A stretch of 16,793 nucleotides of DNA from positions 1-16,793 of the forward strand of contig CAZJFG010000013.1 in NCBI GenBank assembly GCA_964545385.1. The letters run 5' to 3'. This document shows positions 7,843 through 12,984 of the stretch, piece after piece (position 1 is the stretch's first letter; every line of letters begins with the position of its first letter). This DNA comes from GCA-002780795 sp964545385. Its GTDB lineage: Bacteria > Patescibacteriota > Microgenomatia > UBA1406 > GWC2-37-13. The notes under the pieces are model-generated. The model searched no databases and was not told the DNA's origin. It saw nothing but the letters and a program-made list of their open reading frames with translations. A program made the position numbers and the translations under genes.

Positions 7843-8872
7843 TTCCAATCTATCTTTCCGGTTTTTTTATATTCTGTTTCGGGATTTTAAACCTTCTGGG
7901 TGTAAAGTCGACACTTGTAATCCCCCAGTTGATTTTTTTGCGGAAGCTCTAATTATTTTTTTTATTGTAAAAAAAGTCGGCCGAAATTTTTTTGTAAATA
8001 ACGCGAATTTTTTTTACTGGCTCTTTATTTTTTTTCTTATAATTGTTCTTTTTTTGGCGGAAGACGTGAGAGGTTCAAAACGCTGGATAAGTTTTCTATT
8101 TATCAACTTTCAACCATCGGAGTTTTTTAAGGTTTTTTTCATTCTTTTCCTTGCCAAGCTTTTGACCGAAACAAAAGGTTATCTTAGTCAGAGGGAGAAA
8201 TTCATCACTATCCTTTTATATTTTATTCTCCCGGCATTTTTGATTTTTTGGGAACCAGACCTTGGTACAACCATAGTTCTTTTTTTAATTTTTACAGTCT
8301 ATGTTTTTATCTCAGATATTCCTAAAAAATATTTCATTAGACTTGCTTGCATCACCGTCGCTTTTTTTCCGATAATCTGGTTTATCCTAAAACCATATCA
8401 GCGGGTAAGACTTACAAGTTTTATTGCTCCACATCTTGATAAACAAGGGATTTCCTACAACATGATTCAGGCGATTATTACCACTGGTTCCGGCGGTTTT
8501 TTTGGAAAAGGTTTAGGCCTAGGAACACAATCCCGTCTTTATTTTCTTCCGGAATACTATACCGATTTTGCTTTTGCCTCGCTTGTTGAGCAGTTTGGGT
8601 TTTTTGGAGGTTTCATTGTCATTATTTTATTTGCCATTTTTCTTTTCTCATTAGCAAAAAGACTTCTCAAATATAATTCTTTGGAAAATAAGCAGGAAAC
8701 TTTTAATTTTTATTACACTTTGGGTTTTTTTATCATGATCTTTTCACAGGTTGTTATAAACATTGGAATGAATATGGGAATTATGCCGATTACGGGTATC
8801 ACTTTACCATTAATTTCCTACGGTGGCTCTTCAATTGCTTCGCTTTTGCTTGGGCTGGCTCTTCTTCCTTAG
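7839..8872 (+). CDS. rodA: RodA-like SEDS glycosyltransferase, reading frame broken by one base
   Basis: SEDS family lipid II polymerase, probably the elongation-type enzyme (a separate ftsW is present). The natural start is ATG 7839, overlapping the ileS stop as ATGA. It reads MIPIYLSGFFIFCFGILNLL, a proper first membrane helix, then reaches a stop at 7951-7953 after VIPQLIFLRKL. The remainder lies in the -1 frame: EALIIFFIVKKVGRNFF, GSKRWI, FQPSEFFKVFFILFLAKLL, GSGGFFGKGLGLG, LPEYYTDFAFASLVEQFGF, and PITGITLPLISYGGSS. Joining at the T7 run 7933-7939 (one extra T, or a -1 slip on T TTT TTG) gives a continuous QLIFFAEALIIFF. A TTG at 7832 opens the downstream frame, but its first 36 residues are not family-like. 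Either an assembly indel, a real mutation or programmed frameshifting; function is likely if the frame is restored. Confidence 0.85.
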
Positions 8873-8875
8873 TTG

Positions 8876-8884
8876 TGTTATAAT
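8876..8884 (+). promoter_or_regulatory. Predicted rplU promoter, extended -10
   Basis: TGT followed by TATAAT at 8879-8884 is an extended -10 element; no convincing -35 is seen. It overlaps the end region of the rodA-like gene (stop 8870-8872). Transcription is expected at about 8891, only 2-4 bases before the rplU ATG at 8894, so the mRNA would be nearly leaderless. Confidence 0.55.
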
Positions 8885-8893
8885 TAACAAATT

Positions 8894-9205
8894 ATGGTAA
8901 AAATTGCCGTCATCAAAACCGGAGGGAAACAGTATTTAGTCAAAGAAAACGATATTATTACTGTTGACCTGTTGCCCAACAAAGAAAAAGAAACCGTTGA
9001 ACTTGAAACACTGGCTATTTTTGATGACGAAGGAAAAGAACTTAAGCTTGGAATGCCAAATTTGAAAAAAAACGTTTCTGCCGAAATTATCCGTCATTTT
9101 AAAGGTGATAAAATCAGGGTAGCAAAATTTAAATCGAAAGTTCGATACCGAAAAGTAAAAGGATTTAGAGCAAGATTGACACAACTTAAAATAACTAAAA
9201 TTTAA
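8894..9205 (+). CDS. rplU: 50S ribosomal protein L21
   Basis: Large-subunit protein that binds 23S rRNA. The 103 residues are full length and have the family hallmarks: MVKIAVIKTGGKQYLVKEND at the start, the central acidic and Lys-rich beta region, and the basic C-terminal signature FKSKVRYRKVKGFRARLTQLKI. It is followed by rpmA as in most bacteria, but with an 89-base gap that contains another -10-like element. It starts 22 bases after the rodA-like gene with a near-leaderless promoter. Confidence 0.97.
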   Translation: MVKIAVIKTGGKQYLVKENDIITVDLLPNKEKETVELETLAIFDDEGKELKLGMPNLKKNVSAEIIRHFKGDKIRVAKFKSKVRYRKVKGFRARLTQLKITKI

Positions 9206-9274
9206 ATATTTATTGAGTTCACAGATTAATAAGTTAAAAGGCTGAATTTTTAATTTTTTAATTTGTCAATTATA

Positions 9275-9280
9275 TATAAT
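9275..9280 (+). promoter_or_regulatory. Possible rpmA promoter (-10)
   Basis: A TATAAT hexamer lies 14 bases before the rpmA ATG in the very AT-rich rplU-rpmA gap. TTGTCA at 9263-9268 is too close to serve it, but could pair with TATTAT at 9284-9289 with a 15-base spacer. The AT richness makes chance matches likely. Confidence 0.35.
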
Positions 9281-9294
9281 TTGTATTATTAAAG

Positions 9295-9552
9295 ATGGCT
9301 CATACAAAAGCACAAAAAGCAGTAAAAGGGAATCGTGATTCAAGGTCTAAAAGACTGGGTATAAAGATATTTGGCGGACAAACAGTTTTGCCGGGTAATA
9401 TTATCCTTCGTCAAAAAGGAACTAAAATAAACGCCGGAGACGGCACCATGCTTTCTAAAGACTTTACCGTCATTGCGCTTCGCTCAGGTAAGGCTAAATT
9501 TTACACCAAATTAGGCAAAAAATATGTCTCAGTCGTTGGTGGAACAACTTAA
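9295..9552 (+). CDS. rpmA: 50S ribosomal protein L27
   Basis: Large-subunit protein whose N-terminal arm approaches the peptidyl transferase centre. The 85 residues begin MAHTKAQKAVKGNRDSRSKR, with the usual glycine run after MAHKK replaced by a TKAQKAVK-type segment. The core LGIKIFGGQTVLPGNIILRQ and GTKINAGDGT is typical, followed by KDFTVIALRSGKAKFY. No cleavable N-terminal extension of the Firmicutes type is present. The 3' end overlaps the next gene by 29 bases in another frame. Confidence 0.96.
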   Translation: MAHTKAQKAVKGNRDSRSKRLGIKIFGGQTVLPGNIILRQKGTKINAGDGTMLSKDFTVIALRSGKAKFYTKLGKKYVSVVGGTT

Positions 9553-10048
9553 GCTTGAAGCCGATCCCTTTGCCAAAGCCAAACTTATTCATTGTTTGAT
9601 AAGCGATTACAACTGGCATCTCAAAGATATTGCCAAAATTCTTTCGTGTAAGCCAAGTTATATCTGTCATTATTTGAGATTAAGAAAACTACCTGAAATT
9701 GCAATCGACGGTTTTTATTCAAAGAATATTTCTTTAAGTCACTTATTTATTATCTCAAGATTAAAAAATAAAGAAGAGATGACTCGAGCTTATGAAGCGG
9801 TCCTGACCGGAAATCTGACGGTTGCTCAAACTGAAGAACTAATCCGAGAAATGCTTCACCATGTAAAAACCGAGGGGGAAATGCTCACAAACGAAGAAAA
9901 AAAACAATTTGAAGTAAGTTTGCCCACAGAGATAAAGCTTAAAATAATTCAGACAAGGATAAAGAGCAAGTTGATTTTTGAAACTAAGGGAAGTCTTGCA
10001 GAAACGACAAAAGCTGTCCGGTTATTGATGGGTAGGCTTGGGCTTTAA
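9524..10048 (+). CDS. ParB/KorB-type HTH DNA-binding protein lacking the N-terminal ParB domain
   Basis: The 174-residue protein resembles the central DNA-binding part of ParB/Noc/KorB proteins. A helix-turn-helix lies at about 32-55 (WHLKDIAKILSCKPSYICHY), followed by LRLRKLPEIAIDGF, the NISLSHLFIISRL helix, and VAQTEELIREML at about 100-111, equivalent to the ParB ETEELVR segment. The N-terminal ParB CTPase domain with GERRxRA is absent, so CTP-dependent sliding is not expected. The function is unknown: a transcription regulator or a nucleoid protein are both possible. The start ATG is inside rpmA; TTG 9536 and GTG 9539 are in-frame alternatives. The 3' end overlaps the convergent lepB by 65 bases. 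Confidence 0.75.
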   Translation: MSQSLVEQLKLEADPFAKAKLIHCLISDYNWHLKDIAKILSCKPSYICHYLRLRKLPEIAIDGFYSKNISLSHLFIISRLKNKEEMTRAYEAVLTGNLTVAQTEELIREMLHHVKTEGEMLTNEEKKQFEVSLPTEIKLKIIQTRIKSKLIFETKGSLAETTKAVRLLMGRLGL

Positions 10049-10607
10049 AATTTTTTAGTGGATTTCTTATCCAGCCGACTTTGTTTGCCGGATAATAGCG
10101 GTAAAAAACATGCCCTATTATTGAGTCAACGGCAACCGGACCAAACTCTCGTGAGTCTGAGGATCTTGGCCTGTTGTCACCCATGACGAAAAGGTAGTTC
10201 TCCGGGACTGTTATTGGTACTCCTTCCTTGGCATATCCGCCATCCCAAAGGTTAGTAGCATCGGAAATATAGTTTTCAGTAATAAGTTTGTCATTTACAT
10301 ATACCTGACTGTTTTTGATATTGATCTTGTCACCGGGCAAACCAATTATCCTTTTAATATATTCGATATCCGGGTTTTTTGGGGATTTAAAAACGATAAC
10401 ATCACCTCTTTCAGGCTGACGGAATTTGTAAGTGATTTTGCTTGTCATAATATAATCACCAGAGGCAAATGTCGGTTCCATAGAAGCGCCTTTTACCTGA
10501 TTTGGTTGCATTATGAAAAGATAAACAACAATAAAAAAAGAACCGATAAAAACGACTGTTTCCAGAATATCCATTAGGAAGTCGATAATACCTTTAAGAA
10601 TTCTCAT
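9984..10607 (-). CDS. lepB: Signal peptidase I
   Basis: Membrane serine protease that removes signal peptides from Sec-exported proteins, active side outside the membrane. The 207 residues have a short cytoplasmic N-terminus and a single membrane helix at about 14-34. Catalytic Ser42 is in KGASMEPTF and catalytic Lys85 is in YIKRIIGLPGD. Box E is MGDNRPRSSDSREFG (142-156). The last roughly 25 residues after VGWIRNP extend beyond the usual end and run into the convergent HTH gene. The short single-helix form is like Gram-positive SipS rather than E. coli LepB. It is transcribed away from the tRNA gene and is the last gene of the minus-strand export/surface set. Confidence 0.96.
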   Translation of the reverse strand: MRILKGIIDFLMDILETVVFIGSFFIVVYLFIMQPNQVKGASMEPTFASGDYIMTSKITYKFRQPERGDVIVFKSPKNPDIEYIKRIIGLPGDKINIKNSQVYVNDKLITENYISDATNLWDGGYAKEGVPITVPENYLFVMGDNRPRSSDSREFGPVAVDSIIGHVFYRYYPANKVGWIRNPLKNFKAQAYPSITGQLLSFLQDFP

Positions 10608-10615
10608 AATTTATC

Positions 10616-10644
10616 ATTTTAAGCGAAAGAAAAAGAAAAAACAA
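10616..10644 (-). promoter_or_regulatory. Predicted lepB promoter, leaderless
   Basis: On the minus strand TTGTTT (10639-10644) and TAAAAT (10616-10621) are separated by 17 bases. Only 8 bases separate the -10 from the ATG, so transcription should begin at or next to the start codon. The -35 region overlaps that of the divergent tRNA promoter. Confidence 0.6.
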
Positions 10645-10655
10645 TAAGAATTAGA

Positions 10656-10661
10656 TATAAT
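10656..10661 (+). promoter_or_regulatory. Predicted tRNA-Val promoter (-10)
   Basis: TATAAT at 10656-10661 ends 9 bases before the first tRNA base, giving a 5' leader of about 2-3 bases. The matching -35 position (about 10633-10638, AAGAAA) is a poor consensus and overlaps the lepB promoter spacer. Confidence 0.5.
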
Positions 10662-10670
10662 TTAGAATAT

Positions 10671-10747
10671 GGACTCGTAGCTCAGCGGCATAGAGCGCTT
10701 CATTCACATTGAAGAGGTCAGAGGTTCAAATCCTCTCGGGTCCACCA
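10671..10747 (+). tRNA. tRNA-Val (anticodon CAC)
   Basis: Folds as a complete cloverleaf. The acceptor stem GGACTCG/CGGGTCC has one T-G pair, and the D arm is GCTC/GAGC with a 9-base loop. The anticodon stem is CTTCA/TGAAG with loop TTCACAT, placing CAC at 10705-10707, which reads GUG valine codons. The variable loop is AGGTC, and the T arm is AGAGG/CCTCT with loop TTCAAAT. Discriminator A and CCA are encoded. The 3' end lies 2 bases from the stop codon of the opposite-strand LytR_C gene. Confidence 0.96.
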
Positions 10748-10749
10748 AG

Positions 10750-11322
10750 TTATTCTTCGGAAGTTGGTGTTGGAGTTTCGGTCGGTGATTCTTCGGTCGT
10801 TTCTTCGGGAGTGGGAGTTTCTTCTTCGTATTTTTTACCACCTGTTGTTATAACAATATCATACTCGCTGTCATCGGCAAGCGAAGAGCTAATATTGATT
10901 TTACCGAATTTGGAACTTAAAACTTTTTTTATGTCCGAAGCAACCTTCGAATAGCCCTCTTTTGCGGCAATTTCAGTTGTTCTTGTATCGAACTCTTCTG
11001 CATTGTCTGTTTTAATATTAGAGGAATCGTATCCGGCATCTTCAAGGAGGCTAACAGCTTCACCGGCCTGTCCGGGTGTACCTGTGCCATTTAATACTTG
11101 AATCTTAACCGTATTTTTTTCGATTTCTGCAGTTTCCTCTGTGGGTGAAACTTGGACTTTTTCCTCAGTCGGAGTAATAATCGTTTGTTCTGTTTTTTTA
11201 GGTTTTCGCAAAACAAAAATTCCGGCAATAGCAATCGCCACAATGACTATAACAATAATAAGAGGAGATTTTTTTTTGACCGGAACTTGTTGTGCCTGGT
11301 ACGGGACAGTAGCATCTGTCAT
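10750..11322 (-). CDS. Membrane-anchored LytR_C-domain protein
   Basis: The 190 residues divide into a cytoplasmic N-terminus (about 1-19, ending VKKKS), a membrane helix at about 20-38 (PLIIVIVIVAIAIAGIFVL), and a Thr/Glu/Pro-rich linker. A LytR_C-type domain follows at about 71-157, with VKIQVLNGTGTPGQAGEAVSL, AGYDSSNIKTDNA and DIVITTGGKKY. A disordered, acidic, Thr/Pro-rich tail closes it. LytR_C domains occur at the C-terminus of LCP cell-wall ligases; here there is no LCP catalytic domain, so enzymatic activity is not expected and an extracellular cell-wall or protein-binding role is inferred. It lies downstream of the sortase with a 35-base gap and has its own possible promoter. The stop codon is 2 bases from the tRNA 3' end. 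Confidence 0.8.
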   Translation of the reverse strand: MTDATVPYQAQQVPVKKKSPLIIVIVIVAIAIAGIFVLRKPKKTEQTIITPTEEKVQVSPTEETAEIEKNTVKIQVLNGTGTPGQAGEAVSLLEDAGYDSSNIKTDNAEEFDTRTTEIAAKEGYSKVASDIKKVLSSKFGKINISSSLADDSEYDIVITTGGKKYEEETPTPEETTEESPTETPTPTSEE

Positions 11323-11338
11323 AAGTATTTGTATACTT
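11323..11338. promoter_or_regulatory. Inverted repeat at the LytR_C gene start
   Basis: AAGTAT and ATACTT separated by 4 bases form a perfect 6-bp inverted repeat ending one base before the ATG on the minus strand. It overlaps the predicted -10 TATACA (11330-11335). It could be an operator or a short hairpin at the 5' end of the mRNA; the AT-rich context means chance is possible. Confidence 0.35.
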
Positions 11339-11368
11339 TATGTATAACAAATATTTTTTAATTTGCAA
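11330..11368 (-). promoter_or_regulatory. Predicted promoter of the LytR_C gene
   Basis: Two readings are possible on the minus strand. One is TTGCAA (11363-11368), a 16-base spacer and TATACA (11341-11346), giving a leader of roughly 11 bases. The other is TATACA at 11330-11335, 7 bases before the ATG, giving a leaderless mRNA. The upstream end overlaps the last codons of the sortase gene. Confidence 0.4.
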
Positions 11369-12035
11369 GTCCAGCAACAATAATTAATCTTTTTAAAGTT
11401 GTTCCCGGTGGCCAGCAAGTCATCAAGGTCAATGTTTTTTTATTCCTTTTCCCGATAAGATAGTCAATTTCAAAAGGCGCCACGACTTTTTTTTCCATGA
11501 CTTTATAAGTATATTTTTTGTTTTGGTAATAAATATTTATCTCATCTTTTTTTTCCAGTTTATTCAAAAGATAAAAAACCGAGTTATATTGATTGGCCGT
11601 GTACCAATCTCCAGATGAGTGCGCAAAAAGAAAAATATTACCAAATTCATCGGGTAAAGCGCTTCCTTCGGCATGAGCCACACCCCGGGCAAGTGCTTTT
11701 TGGTAAATTTCCTCGTGATAAGGATTAACGTCTTTAATGATTTCTGCGTTGGCAAAAATTTTTGGTATAACAATACCAAACTTCATACTTGCAGGTTTAA
11801 TTTGACTGTTATTTTTGTATTTATTCAACGTCGTATTGGTTTTATAAATGATTTCTTCGTGGATGATAGGAGAGAAAGTAAGGATGGGAATAATTATGCC
11901 GACTGCCAAAAAGCAAAGCCCGAGGAATATTAAAAGATTTGGAACGGAGTTAATTTTAAATTTTGAACTGTATGTTTGATTTTTAGCTTTGAGTTTTGAG
12001 CTTTGAGTTTTTCTTTTTGTATATCCCATACCCAA
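11358..12035 (-). CDS. Sortase family transpeptidase
   Basis: Cysteine transpeptidase that cleaves LPxTG-like sorting signals and joins the product to an amine acceptor. The 225-residue reading has a membrane helix at about 32-52 and then the sortase beta barrel. Catalytic His139 is in NIFLFAHSSG, Cys207 is in LTLMTCWPPGTT, and Arg216 is in LKRLIIV. The TLxTCxPxGT form resembles class D/E-type sortases; I do not assign a class. The frame opens with TTG at 12035, but ATG 12029 two codons later is the better start. The N-terminal 30 residues (QSSKLKAKNQTYSSKFKINS) come largely from a 7-bp repeat array and overlap the end of the surface-protein gene by about 50 bases. The LPSTGG protein next door is the natural candidate substrate. 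Confidence 0.9.
   Translation of the reverse strand: MGMGYTKRKTQSSKLKAKNQTYSSKFKINSVPNLLIFLGLCFLAVGIIIPILTFSPIIHEEIIYKTNTTLNKYKNNSQIKPASMKFGIVIPKIFANAEIIKDVNPYHEEIYQKALARGVAHAEGSALPDEFGNIFLFAHSSGDWYTANQYNSVFYLLNKLEKKDEINIYYQNKKYTYKVMEKKVVAPFEIDYLIGKRNKKTLTLMTCWPPGTTLKRLIIVAGLAN
11973..12007 (-). repeat. 7-bp tandem repeat across the surface-protein/sortase gene junction
   Basis: On the minus strand the units read CTCAAAG, CTCAAAA, CTCAAAG, CTAAAAA, TCAAACA, and further TTCAAAA-like units continue to about 11952. The array supplies the last residues of the surface protein (NSKLKTQS) in one frame and the N-terminal QSSKLKAKNQ of the sortase in another. Same repeat family as inside ileS. Confidence 0.75.
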
Positions 12036-12984
12036 TTATAGCAAGGACTAAAAGTCCAATGCCACCTTCAATATACAGGTTTTTATTTGTTCGTTTTGTG
12101 GTTGTGCCCAGGATATTGACCTTTTCTTCTTTTTGATCTTTAGCTTTTTTTTCCGTTCCTGCAGTCGTTTTTTCGCCTAAAACTTCGGCGGAGGACAGTG
12201 TAACGTTTACAACGGGAATAGCGCCTGTTGTATGAGTTTGACCAGTTGTTGTCGAAGTTGTTGTGGTAGTAGTTGTCGTTGTGGTAACTGTAATCTCACT
12301 ATCGCCGATCCAATCCGAAGCATTACCATAAATGTCATAGGCGCGCAAGGCATAGTACCATTTTTTATCGCACTCAGAGGCAAGATTATCAGTCTCGGTA
12401 TGCTCGGTATTTGAGCCAATGTCAATGACAGCTGCTCTATTACTGGCATCAAGGCCAAAACTTGTTTCTTTAGAGCGATAAATCTCAACTTTTACTGTCT
12501 TTCCGTTGTCATTTGCCGTTTTAAAATGTATTTTATACCGGCAATCTGAAGGATGGTCTTTGCCATACTCACTTGGTGTGTCTGGGCCATCGGTACTGTA
12601 GTTTACTATAACGCTATCCGATGCCGTATCGGTTCCGGCATAGGCTATGACCTTAAAGGCATAACTGTGGTTGTTTGTACTCATTACCGAAGAGTTAATC
12701 TGACAGTAACCCGTATTACCGCCTGGTGTTACTTCGATATCGCCGCCAAACTGGACATCGTCGCTAAAACATTTGACAGTAATATCTCTGCCAAGCATGT
12801 CCATGGTAGTAAAGATAAGCTTAAAATTGGTAAGTCGGGTAGGCGATTGTGGTTGTTCTAGTCGAATGGTCAACGGATTCGCAATTTGAGCCGAAACATC
12901 ATTTTTTCCAAAAAACAAAATACCGAGCAGTATAAAAACGAGAACAAGAATTTTATTTAAAAACTTAATTTTTCCTAATTTCAT
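11983..12984 (-). other. Second unit of the giant ORF: signal peptide, Ig/FN3-like domains, poly-Thr stalk, C-terminal membrane anchor
   Basis: From Met1267 of the giant frame the sequence reads as a complete 333-residue exported protein. It has a basic n-region (MKLGKIKFLNK), a hydrophobic core (ILVLVFILLGILFF) and a signal peptidase site NDVSA|Q. A beta-rich Ig-like domain follows at about 1300-1396, then a fibronectin type III-like domain at about 1400-1498 (KVEIYRSKETSFG, KKWYYALRAYDIYGNASDW). A stalk with about ten consecutive Thr and more Thr/Ser comes next, then a charged linker, a membrane helix at about 1571-1588 (GGIGLLVLAIIGYGIY) and KKK. There is no LPxTG at this end. No clear Shine-Dalgarno precedes the ATG. 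It may be an independently translated gene whose upstream neighbour has lost its stop, or part of a polyprotein. Confidence 0.6.

Noticed and set aside
10709..10954. 81-codon plus-strand frame starting inside the tRNA
   Set aside because: It covers the tRNA arm and the complement of the acidic Thr/Pro-rich tail; the Ser/Val-rich product is an artefact of that composition.
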